Program-made: the position numbers and the translations under genes | The notes under the pieces: generated by a model | Seen by the model: the letters and a program-made list of their open reading frames with translations, nothing else | Databases searched by the model: none | Told to the model about the DNA's origin: nothing | Source of the DNA: Prunus persica | Taxonomy: Eukaryota; Streptophyta; Magnoliopsida; Rosales; Rosaceae | DNA: 64,000 nucleotides | Direction: 5' to 3' | NCBI RefSeq assembly: GCF_000346465.2 | Contig: NC_034011.1 | Location: 11,403,195 to 11,467,194 of the forward strand | Part shown: one piece after another, positions 10,219 to 20,802 of the stretch | Layout of the letters: each line of letters begins with the position of its first letter | Position numbering within the stretch: the first letter of the stretch is position 1

Positions 10219-10538
10219 TTAAAAAACCATTGTCATTTGTGTTAGAGTCTTGCAGACTACTTGTGTTGGTTTATGAGCTATTGCTATATGTATTTTCTGT
10301 TAATTATAAATTGAACATTTTATCATTGTATTTGTTTAAGTCGAATTGATTTTCTATTTGTCTTTCTCTAGAAAAACTGAATAATAAATGTGTTATGTAA
10401 TATGCAATATGAAAGGTGAATCATGTGTTCATGATGATATTTTATTAGTTATGTATTGATCCCTTTTTATATTGAAAAATATATATTTTTTGTTTTGCCT
10501 TATTTATAAACATAGCATGGAATATTGGTTGTATAGGA

Positions 10539-11542
10539 ATGGAAAGTGGTACTGTTCACAATTCTGAATCATCAATGAAGAAAGGAACGAGGCGTAAATG
10601 GCTTCCATTTGAAGAAGATGCATTGTTAACTATCCTAGAGGATTTTGTTACTCGAGGTCATCGATGTGATACGGGTAGCTTCAAATCTGGTACATTGGTA
10701 CAAATGGAGAAAGTTTTGGATGTCTTATGTCCCAATTCAAATATAAAGACAAATCCGCATATTGAGTCAAAGTTGAAGAAGGAAAAAAAACATATAGCAT
10801 AATTTATGACATGTCGAATACTAGTGGGTTTGCATGGAATGATGTCAAAAAGTGTATCGAAGTCGATAGTGATGATGCTTGGAAGACTTATGTGCATGTA
10901 TGTGTTCAACCAAATTTCAATTTTCTACTTTCTTTGAGTTCATGGATGCATATGCTTTATTTGTTTATTATTGAAACATGTTGAAAGTACACTAATACAT
11001 GTCTTGTTTAATTATAGCACAACAAGGAAGCAGAGGGATGGAGAAACAAATCTTTTCCAATTTATGACAAACTTGCTAACATATTTGGAAAGGACCGTGC
11101 TAATGGAAAAGGATCCGAGGTCCCAATGGAGATGATGGAGGAGCAAAGCCACAATGAGGTTAATCCAAGTGACATTGCAGCTGAGAATGAATCTCTCATG
11201 TCCCAAGGTGGCTATCATTATGAAAATAGTGAAAGAAAGAGGAAAAAAGGAACTGAAAATTCAAGTGATGGAACCGACAAGATAGTACATGCATTGGAAA
11301 AATTATTTGCAGAATCTGGAAAAAGAATGCAAATGGTAACTGAGGCAATAGTGAAAGGTAATAAAGATCGTAGTGACATTGCTAAAATGCTCAAGGACAT
11401 GGGTCTTTCTCCTATGGATCAAATTGATGCATTGACTCTCATTTTGGAGAAACCACAAACTGTGGCAGTGTTTCAGTCATTAGATTATGATGTCAAAGAA
11501 GTGTTCGTTCAAAAATTCCTTAATGACCATGCTAGAGGATGA
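10539..11542 (+). pseudogene. Harbinger ORF1, Myb/SANT-like DNA-binding protein, frameshifted
   Basis: Exon 1 (10539-10897) encodes KKGTRRKWLPFEEDALLTIL, a Trp-containing Myb/SANT-like domain of the kind found in the second PIF/Harbinger protein and its domesticated relatives. The frame breaks in an A-run at about 10783-10790: with one base fewer it continues TYSIIYDMSNTSGFAWNDVK to a GTATG donor at 10898. Exon 2 (11018-11542) follows a TTATAG acceptor and encodes NKEAEGWRNKSFPIYDKLAN then a charged region with MLKDMGLSPMDQIDALTLI near the end. In this superfamily the Myb-like protein binds the element ends and helps import the transposase into the nucleus. That role is inferred. Confidence 0.8.
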
Positions 11543-11689
11543 CAGTGCTTCTATGGTGTCTTGATTATGGATGACAATTGTGTGACGGACTACATATGGT
11601 TATGGTAACTTGTCTTAGTTTGTGAATACTAACATGTGTACTTTCTTTTGTAATTTTGGTGCTGGAAATCCACTATGGATAATCTTATT

Positions 11690-11805
11690 TTGTGAATGTT
11701 GTTGGATATGCACCATTGATTTTCTTGTTTTGTGAACTTGGTGTTGTATATGCACCATTGATCATCTTATTTTTTGTGAACTTTGTGTTGGATATTTACC
11801 ATGAA
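11690..11805. repeat. Short tandem repeats inside the Harbinger 3' region
   Basis: Diverged units of about 45-50 bp containing TTGTGAA, GTTGGATAT and ATGCACCATTGAT repeat two to three times. The sequence is noncoding and belongs to the transposon. Confidence 0.6.
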
Positions 11806-11866
11806 TTAAGTAGAACTTTATGTTATGAAAATTGGCTTGCTATGATGTTGGGATGGTTTGGAGCTT

Positions 11867-12334
11867 GTCTCACCATGTTTGCAGGAAGAAAGGAAGCATA
11901 AAACCAAGTGTAGAGGTCATGTGGCTAGTGGTTCGGCAATTGACAAACAGATAGTTGGTTTTTGCAAACTGTGATGGAAATTGCATGTTGTGTTTGCAAT
12001 TACCTACTGACTGTTTGGTAATTTGTGTTAGGGAAGTTGAGCTTTCACATTCGGGAAATATTCTCAAAATATAGGCATGTTCCCAAAGTTTTGGAAAATT
12101 GTCTCGCCATGTTTGCAAGAAGAAAGGAAGCATAAAACCAAGTGTAGAGGTCATGTGGCTAGTGGTTCGGCAATTGACAAACACATAGTAGGTTTTCGCA
12201 AACTGTGATGGCAATTGCATGTTATGTTTGCAATTACCTAGCGACGGTTTGGTAATTTGTGTTAGGGAAGTTGAGCTTTCACATTTGGGAAATATTATCA
12301 AAATATAGGCATGTTCCCAAAGTTTTGAAAAATT
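11867..12334. repeat. Two-copy tandem duplication (period about 234 bp) inside the Harbinger element
   Basis: The copy beginning GTCTCACCATGTTTGCAGG at 11867 recurs as GTCTCGCCATGTTTGCAAG at about 12101, and the two stay highly similar to TTCCCAAAGTTTTG. The minus-strand open frame across it is a by-product of the duplication. Confidence 0.9.
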
Positions 12335-12601
12335 TTAATACTAATTTTTTGCTATGGAATTATAGTAAAAATAATTTCTAATTAAAATATTATATCACAC
12401 AAATTTTTTTTTAAAATTTAGTCCCAGTCCAAGCATACACAAAACACAGGATAGTACTATTTGCGTTATCCAGCTTTTTAGTCCGACATTACACCAAACG
12501 CAGGACAAATCTTATCCAACTTATGCCAGGCCAAGCTAATCCAAGACAGTCCCAGTATTTAGTTCAGTCCATGACAGTCTGCCGTACCAAACGAGCCCTA
12601 G

Positions 12602-14320
12602 GATGATAGGATTTCATAGCTACACACTTATAGGATAAAAAATGTCACAAGAGTGACAAAAATGTCCCCAAACCTTAGTGTAGCCACACCCCCGCTTTTG
12701 TGTGTCATCTTTTGCTATCTTGGTTCAACACATTAATCCTATAATGTGTCACATATGTGTCTAAGTCCATATGGTCAAATCCATTTTAAATTTCCAAGTC
12801 ATATGGGACCTTTAATTAAAGTTTCATAACTTTAATTGAATAATTAAATTAATCTAATCAATTTAATTACTCTAGTGACTTGACTAATTCAATCCCTCAC
12901 TTGTCTAACGAGTGTTGGTCCCGGTCATCCTTAGTTGACCGTGTCAAGTGTCGAGTTAACCGTTTGACCTTTGACCTTTGACTTTGACATTGACTTTCAC
13001 CAAGTCACAAAATCATTGATTCTCTTCGTAATTTCCCAATCGATTCATTTTTAGTGTGCGATCTTATAGGTTCTAATTAGTGAGGCAGTGGGTATGAATA
13101 ATTTACTCTGAATCAAGTGTGAATTGTATCCCTTCATACAATTCTCCCTATTGGCGAAAGCTAATTATAATTAGTCCTTACAAGGCTTCCAAGAACAATG
13201 AGTGACACCTATTAGCATGTCATAGCTACCCAAGCTAAAAAGAATTCATTTAGATAACCTAGTCAATTTGTGATTACAATGCAATTCAATCCTTCTCTAA
13301 TTCAACACTTTATGTCATATTCTCGGGATATGGTAAACTTGTGCGAAAATCCCTAATATGACATCTCTAGATTATATGATTCAATTTGATGAAATTACAA
13401 ACGTTCTTGTTTCAATTTTCATCCAATACTTTGGCCAAAGATTCACGCATCATATCTTTAGAGTATTCTCTTTTCTTACTAAGAGTAGAAATTCCTTGTT
13501 GTACATTCACATGTCTCTACATACACGCTGAGAATCCTGGGGAACACATTTAAGTCACATCATTTTGAATACGACCATATAGTGCTCTTAAAGAGAAACA
13601 ACATATACACAAGACAACTGTGATGTCTCAAGTCTAAGGATTAATTTGCATTATCATAACTTAGAACTCTTTGTTTGACACTTGTGAGTAAGAAATACAA
13701 GAATTCTAAAGTTGATTGCGTTCAGTGGACTCCATCTTCTATAGAGCACCTACACATCTGTCTCAATGTCTCTACACGAATTACTTGAGACTAGTCATCC
13801 TCTCAATTGAGCAGACATAATATGTACTAGTCTTTGCGGGTCATCATTGTCCAATTGGTGATCCTATGTCTAGGAACATTTTAGGATACGATATTTATAT
13901 GTATGGAAAGGTCTCGTGCATCTAACTTCTTTATACCACTTTCCATTTATATCTTAATCCATGGACTTGTTACTTTGTATACGTTATGTATCCAAAGCAA
14001 TGTTCTTGCTCCTTTGATTATTATATATTATTTTCTTAGAATTATCTATTTTATATTGGCTTCTATGACGTATATCTATCAATCAGTTGGCTTAAATGGG
14101 ATCATATTTGCTCTCCAAGAGAAGATCAAGGCCTTGGATTCAGGGATTTAAATATCAAGCACTAATTGTTAAAAAAAATCCTTCTTCCTAAGTTCATAGA
14201 GTTCTAAACATGAGGTACTTTCCTCGAACTGGGTCTCTAGTTGCTGATAAAGGAAGAGTTACTTCCTCTGTATGGGGCAGCTTCTCTTTGTTCTATCTAT
14301 AGTGTCTCTTTCTTGTCCTT
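12602..14320. repeat. Right part of the LTR-like repeat, noncoding
   Basis: This continues the sequence broken by the Harbinger insertion. About 12650-12900 is related to 62940-63190 (for example CCAACACATT...AATGTGTCA...ATATGTCTAA...AGTC, then AT-rich AATTAAATTA). Farther right it is unique-looking noncoding sequence with stops in all frames. An 82-codon frame at 13903-14151 has no recognisable features and is not called a gene. Confidence 0.45.
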
Positions 14321-15940
14321 ATTGTTGAGGCCCAAAAAGTCCATGGTTGGGCCCAAATAAGTTTTCGGTCCAATACAATACTGTATTAAGAAAATTCAGA
14401 AATCAGAGTACATGAAGGCTCGTCATATACAAGTCATAGTCCACGTGCCATGCTAAATATATAATTTGTCATGCCAAGGACTGAAATAATATTATAAATA
14501 CAAACCCATGCTAAACTAAGCACCGTGTCTCTCTTCAAGGACAATAAAATTGAAGCATGCCAAGCAACATGCCACGCCAAGCAAGGAATTATTATTCCGT
14601 ACCCAATTATGCCACAAGCTTAAGTGGGCCCCAAGCCACTCAAATACCTGGGGCTTGCTTGAGTGGGTTGTGGTATGGATGGTAATAAGTTGTCATGAGG
14701 CCCATTGATGGGCCGAGAAATGAAGGTTCCGGGTTGTTTGGGGGCCTCGGAACTCTAGCCCATTTCTTAGGCCCAAACATGTGGGTGAGCACAAGAGAGA
14801 AAATATCCCAACCAAAATATCCCAACCAAAAAGCCCAACCAAAATGGCCCACTAAAATTAACCCATATAACCCAATACTTGATGGGATTAGCCCATTTAT
14901 TTGGTAGGTTGACTTGCTATCTTAGAAGGCCCATACAATTAGAAGTAAGAAGCAGCAAAGGCTCCATCATTTGGCTGAAAGATAAAGCCACGAAAGGAGC
15001 TTGGAAGACCATAGGGCTGCTGGGAGGAAAGGAACAAGTTTTCAAGCAAAACGTCCAAAGGACCGAAAGATATGGGTGCGCAAGGAGCCACTCTTCGAAC
15101 CAGCATGCATACTCATTTCTTTCCTTCATCAGATCTGACCACGAAAGAGGGGAGGAAAGAGAGGAAATGGGATGGCTGAAAATAGGAATTCTTCACTAAG
15201 GCAACTGCAGGAAAGGGACCTCGAGCTCCCAAAATCCTTGATTTTGTGCAAAAGGGCAGAGTAGATTTCACCCAAAATAGGATGATTAAAGGGATAAGAG
15301 GAGAAATGAAGGGAAAAACTTGACAAAATAGGATGGAAGCCATTAGGGTTTATTGGAAAAAATGGCTTCCAGCGGTTATAAATAGGGCATCTTCTACCCA
15401 ACAAACATCATCCACAATCAGAGAGCAAGAGAGCAAGCTTCCTCTCTTACTCCCAAAACCCAGCAATTTCATGCTCAGCCCATCCTTTTCCCTTAGTTTT
15501 CCCTCTTGGCAAGCTGTTCTAACACTTGACATAGTCTCTGTCAAGCTGCTGGAAAAAGCACTCAAGCCACCCTTTTCTCTCTTTCCCTCATTCTCAACCA
15601 AACCTCTCTGCAAAACCCTTTCTCTCATACCTTAATACCTCATCTTTCCCCTAGGAACACTTAATTTTCTCTTTAGAGCTAAACTCATAGCAATTTTGCT
15701 CCCATGCCACAAGCGTCTCATGCCAAGCTAAGATTCTACCTACAAGCACTAAGAATTTATCTGTAAGCAGCCATAATTTTTATTTATGAAGGTAACCAAG
15801 GTGTTTCCTAAGGCTTCACTATCTTTTCGAAAAATTTTGGGGTCTGATCTTTGAATTTAGACACAGGGGCAATTTCATCCATTTTGCTCTTTACGGCAGC
15901 CCAGCCCATTTGTAGTTACCAGAAGAAAAAGACCCCTACA
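14321..15940. repeat. Left arm of a large inverted repeat (family A)
   Basis: The arm starts ATTGTTGAGGCCCAAAAAG and ends near CAGCCCAGCCCATTTGTAG. It pairs in inverted orientation with 17680-19260 with moderate divergence. Shared landmarks include CTTGCTTGAGTGGGTTGTGG, CCCATTGATGGGCCGAGAAA and CTTTACGGCAGCCCA. The same family forms 39983-42306. Open frames within it (up to about 100 codons) do not resemble known proteins. Confidence 0.75.
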
Positions 15941-16139
15941 CTTATATAATAAAAGTTGTGAAAAAAGGCTATTTTACCCAATTCCCCTATAAAAAAACTA
16001 AAATTATATGTCCTCTATATTCTCTCTTCTTTCTCTCCTCGTTCTTTCTTTCTTTTTTCCTTCATCCAGTTTCTCCCTAAATACTTGAATTCAGATATTC
16101 TTTCTTTCAAAATACCAATTGAGATGAAAGGATCGTCCA

Positions 16140-16400
16140 TACCAATTGAATCATAATCTTTTGCATTCTTAAATTTATAGGCTTACGACAAAACACCCCT
16201 TAGATTTTTGGGCTCATTCTTAATATAAGCTGACGGGTTTCAATTTCTTCAATTTACACACCCTCATTTTCAAATCTGACCAATTTAAGCCTTTTGTTAA
16301 GTTGATCGTTTGATCAAACGTTAACTGATGACGTACCACTGTGGGAGCCACCCCAAGCCCAATCCGTAAAAATAAAAAAATTTATATGAATTATATAAAA
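16140..16400. repeat. Inverted-repeat partner of 19270-19470 (family B)
   Basis: The stretch containing TTTACACACCCTCATTTTC, CCAATTTAAG, TTAAGTTGA and TAATGACG-like motifs matches the reverse complement of about 19270-19470 by eye over about 180 bp, with substitutions. No protein-coding content is seen. Confidence 0.6.
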
Positions 16401-16413
16401 TAACATAAAAATA

Positions 16414-17342
16414 AGGCTTATTTATGTAAATGCCCCCTGTGCTTTCAAACTTGTCTTAGATTACCACTTGTGTTTGCAAACATCTCAAAGTACCCCCCAA
16501 CCTTTTAAAAACCGTCTCACGTTACCCGTTCTGTTAGTTTTTTAGCCGTTCCGTTACGAGCGTTGGGCCCCACTTCATTTTAACTTTTAACCTCTTCGAA
16601 TAATGGTTTCCTTCTCTCTCTTTTTTCCCCAAAAATTCAGAACAATCATATGAAACTTACTAACATAATAAAACAGGAGCTTCAGGATTTTAATCAAAGT
16701 TCAAGTATGAAATTCACAGAGCCTAAGCTCAATTCATGGCTAATTTATCATTAGAAGCCATTGAAGGCAGCTGGAGCTTCATGAAGAAGTAAACAAAGAG
16801 CTAAAAAACAGCTCACACCACCGACTTCACAATCAAAGCTCATACAATTCCAGAAAAACCCAAACACTCACCAGAAAAGGTAAAAGTCTCTGGCTGCCCA
16901 AGGAATTCAAGCACAGAGCTTTGTTAAGCCTCCAGAAATGGAAAGAGAGATGAAATGAAAGTGAGGGTTTGGAAAACCAAAACCCAGAGAGAAGAACAAG
17001 TGCATCCAGCAAAGGAATGCGCTTGAATGCAATGCTCTCAGAGATGCTTTAGAGAATTTGGAGGCCAACCTCAGATTTTCACAAACTCTAAGCCCTCTTC
17101 TCCAATTTCCCTTTTTCACCCAATTTCCCCCTTTCTTAGAACTGAGAAACCCTTATGCGAAGAGGTTAAAGGTTAAAACGAAGTAGGGCCCAACGCTCAT
17201 AACGGAACGGCTAAAAAACTGACGGAACGGGTAACGTGAGACCGTTTTTAAAAGGTTGAGAGGTACTTTGAGACATTTGCAAACACATGTGGTAATCTGA
17301 GACAAGTTTGAAAGCACAGGGGGCATGTACATAAATAAGCCT
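16414..17342. mobile_element. MULE-like nonautonomous element, 929 bp, about 190-bp TIRs
   Basis: The left end, AGGCTTATTTATGTAAATGC, and right end, GTACATAAATAAGCCT, are inverted repeats that stay similar for about 190 bp (to about 16605 and from about 17150), including TAACGGAACGGCTAAAAAAC. AAAAATA flanks both sides (16407-16413 and 17343-17349), close to the 8-10 bp duplications of Mutator-like elements. Long TIRs and the TSD size suggest a MULE. The 540-bp interior has only chance frames. Diverged right-end-like pieces recur near 19900-19995 and 20510-20640. Confidence 0.75.
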
Positions 17343-17679
17343 AAAAATAAATAAATAAAACTTTTAAAAATAAACCTACCCAGATGCCCAAAAATGAAAA
17401 CCCAGAAGAAAGCAACTCATTGGGAATCAAAGAAGAGAGTGATCGGCAGGAAGCCTCAACGACTTTGTTGGGAGGAGGAGAATTGTCATGGCAGTCAAAA
17501 GATGACAGAGGATTGGAGATGACCCAATTGAGGGCAAAAAAGAAAACTCCAACTTAATGACCCAACCCCTCTCCATATGGGCTAGGGGCATGGGAATGGA
17601 TGGGCCGCCACGACCCTCTAATATGGGTATGTTTTAAAAAAAAATTTGAGTTTTTAATTTTTTTATATGTTATTTTTGT

Positions 17680-19260
17680 GGGGTCTTTTTTCATTTCAAT
17701 AGCTACTGCGGGCTTGGGCTGCTGTAAAGGGCCAAATATGTGAAAACTTCCCCTAGGTTTGAGTTCAAGAATCAGACTCCAAGAATGCTTCGAAAGGGTA
17801 GCTGAGCCTTATGAAGCACCTTGGTTACCTTCACCAGCAAAACTAACAGTCCCTTACAGGTAGATTCTTAGCTTGACATGAGAAGCTTGTGGCATGGAAG
17901 CAAAGCAATCATGCGTTTAGCATTAAAGAGAGAGAGAGAGAGTTATGAGTTCCTATGAGAGACAGGGGTTTGAAGAAAAGGGGGAAGAGATTCTAAGAGG
18001 GTTTGTTGAAGGGAGAGAGAGATGGGGGAAATAATGAGTGTGTTGAGTAGTTTCAGGCAGCCTGACAGAAGCTTTGTCAGACTGTGGAATGGCTTGCTAG
18101 AAGAGAAAATAGAAGAGATGGAGGAATTGGGGTTCGAAATTGGAGAGGTTTCTGGAATGAGAGATGAAACTTGCTCTCTGGATGTGTGTGTTTAATGGGT
18201 AGAAGATGGCCATTTTTATAGCCGCTGGAAGCTCCTCATTTCCAAGAAATCCTAATGGTTTCTCTCCAATTTTGCTAAGTCTCCCCCTTCAATTCTCTTC
18301 TCTCCCTTTAACTCATCCCATTTTGTGAAATCTTCATATATCCAAATACACAAAGATAAGATTTTTGGGACCTCTAAGGCTTTCCCGCAGCTGCTTCAGT
18401 AATGAGCTCCCATTTTTGGCTACCTCATCGCCTTCTTTCCTTCCCTCTTCCATGGCAAGAGCTAGTAGGAGAAAGAAATGGGTAAGGGCGCTGGTCTGAA
18501 AGGTGCCTCTACTCTGCGCACGCTAATACCCCCGGTTCTTTGCACGTTCTACCTTGATGTTTGTTTTTGCCCATGTGCTGGAGCCTCCTAGCAGCTTATA
18601 GACATAGACATTTTGGCATTTTATCGTGGTTCATGTTTTTAGCTAAGTGCTGGAGACTATAGATATTTTTCTTGGCTTGCTTGGGCCTTGCTAAAGTGAT
18701 GGGTTAGCCCATTAAGGGAATGGGCTAATTTCCTTAAGTAATGGGCTAATTTTCTAGGGTATTTGGCTCCCTTTTTCTCTCCTTTATGTTTACCAATATA
18801 TTTGGACTCAAGAAATGTGCTTGAGTTTTGGGGCTCCCAAACAGCCCAAAACTTCCATTTCTCGGCTCATCAATGGGCTTCATGACAGCTCGTTACCATC
18901 CATGCCATAACCCACTTAGCAAGCCCCGGGTATTTGGGTGGCTTGGGTCCACTTAAGCTTGTAGGGTGGCTAGGTGTGAAATAATGGTTCCCTGCTTGGC
19001 ATGGCATGTTGTGCTTGAATTTTATTGTTTTTGACATGATGCTTGATGGGATAATTAGCATGGGCTCTTAGAGCCAGTGTATTTTGTAAGCTTATCTCAA
19101 TTCCTAGCATGACAGATTATTTATTTGGCATGGCACGTGGACTGTAGCTCGTGTATGACGAACTTTCGTGTGCTCTGAATCGGGTCTTTTCTTAACAAGG
19201 TGTCGTACTAGGCCGGGAATTTATTTGAGCCCAACCTTGAATTTTTTGGGCCTCAACAAT
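17680..19260. repeat. Right arm of the large inverted repeat (family A)
   Basis: This is the reverse-complement partner of 14321-15940, ending TTTTTTGGGCCTCAACAAT. A short GA run lies near 17929-17942. It is noncoding. Confidence 0.75.
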
Positions 19261-19269
19261 TTTATATTA

Positions 19270-20802
19270 TTGATTAAATATTTTTAAAATTTTTAGAGAT
19301 TCGGCATGCAATGGACACGTCATTAGTTAATGTCTAACTAGACGGTCAACTTAAGAGAAGACTTAAATTGGCCATATTTAAAAATCATGGGGTGTAAATT
19401 GATAAAATTTAAACTCGAAAACCATATTGAGAATCACCCCAAACATCCAAGGGCGTTTTCATCGTTATCCCTAAATTTATAATACACTGCCATGGTCAAT
19501 ACTTCTCTTTTGGTTCCACAAAATAAGAAATATGTATAATTATAGAACAACAAGAACAAACAAACGCCCTGATAAGAAAGACAAAGGCCTTATACTAAAC
19601 TCCAAAAACAAAAATCAAATAATACAAAAAATTGAAGATCTTTTTGTTTTCTTTTTTTATTTTATTATTAAATTCATATCGGACAATCAAACTACTGGAA
19701 AAGAACATAGGAGGAGAGAGAGGGGAGGAGAGTTTAAAACATCCTAATTTTTAAACATTTTGAAATAATTTTAGTATTGTTTATATTTTATATTTAAATT
19801 TTGAAATTTTTATTGTGAAAATTATCAAAATACCCATATCACATCAGCAAGTTAACAATTTTTCTTATAAAATTAATGAAATGGGGTAACATGTCTCACA
19901 AAATAAAAGTTCATAGGGGACATATGGGTCATTTTAAAGTTTAGAGGGCAAACTAAGACAAATTACAAAGAACAGGGGGCATTTAAAAAATAAGCCTAAT
20001 AAAACTTTCAACACAACTTGGGAGTGAGTGAACTATGGTATTAGCCCAATTGCTTATGGTGTTGGTAGCCAAGTGGAATAGAGATAATAGCTTGCAGGTC
20101 ATCTTCAATAAAACACAACATCAGTAAATTGGTGTCCCACTGGCCTAAAGGATTAATAAAATCCTTTACCTTTGTATTAGGATCCAGAGAATTTAGGCTT
20201 AATAGTTTTAAATGAATGTGGTCTAGGAATCCAAGGATCCCTATAAATCAATGTAGAATCTCAATTCCCAATTCTTTTCCACACTCCTTTTATAAGCAAC
20301 TCTTTTTCTTAAAGAGACACTATAGGGACACCAAAGAGACACTATATGAAGCAAGAGCTATTATAGAATAAAAGTTGTGAAAAACAACAATTTTAACACA
20401 AACCCATATTTTTTATTTAATCTGAATTTCGGAATTTTTAATAGTGAAAATTACCAAATACCAATGCCACCTCACGTCAGCAAGTTAATAGTTTTTCTGA
20501 TCAAATTAATGGAATGAGAGAAAATGGCTCACAAACAAAAGTTTAGGAGGGGAGATGTGATCATTTTAAAGTTTTGGGGGCAAACTGAGAAAAGTTGCAA
20601 GGCACAGGAGGCATTTCAAAAAAATAAGCCAAGTTTTTATAAAATCTGACACTTGTGAAAGTAAAAAGTAAATTTTGGGGATTTTTGATAAAAACTCATT
20701 TTTCTTCATCCTTTTCACATTTCCATTGATCTCAGGTGGTGAGGGACTGAGGGTTCCTTCTCTAAGAACTCACCAAAGAGCGCTTTCATAAAAACATCAA
20801 AA
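19270..20802. other. Intergenic sequence with repeat fragments, upstream of the rhomboid gene
   Basis: 19270-19470 is the inverted partner of 16140-16400. About 19860-20000 and 20440-20640 each end in a block like AAAGTTTAGAGGGCAAACTA followed by GGGGGCATTT and AATAAGCC, so both look like right ends of the MULE-like family. About 20640-20800 is non-repetitive and should hold the promoter and 5' UTR of the gene at 20803. No clear TATA box was identified. Confidence 0.5.

Larger units (their letters stand above)
7685..12598 (+). mobile_element. PIF/Harbinger transposon, 4.9 kb, both genes present
   Basis: Terminal inverted repeats GGGCTCGTTTGGTAC (7685 on) and GTACCAAACGAGCCC (ending 12598) are perfect over 15 bp, and the similarity continues inward (CATGGACTG). 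TAG flanks both sides (7682-7684 and 12599-12601) as a 3-bp TSD, typical of PIF/Harbinger. The element carries the two genes of the superfamily in the same orientation: a DDE transposase (8877-10218) and a Myb/SANT-like protein (10539-11542). 7685-8876 is noncoding and A/T-rich, and 11543-12590 holds tandem duplications. One stop and one frameshift indicate recent inactivation. Confidence 0.93.

Noticed and set aside
12599..12601. CTA rather than TAG as the Harbinger target duplication
   Set aside because: Reading CTA would make the two TIRs start with different numbers of G. TAG gives identical GGGCTCG termini.
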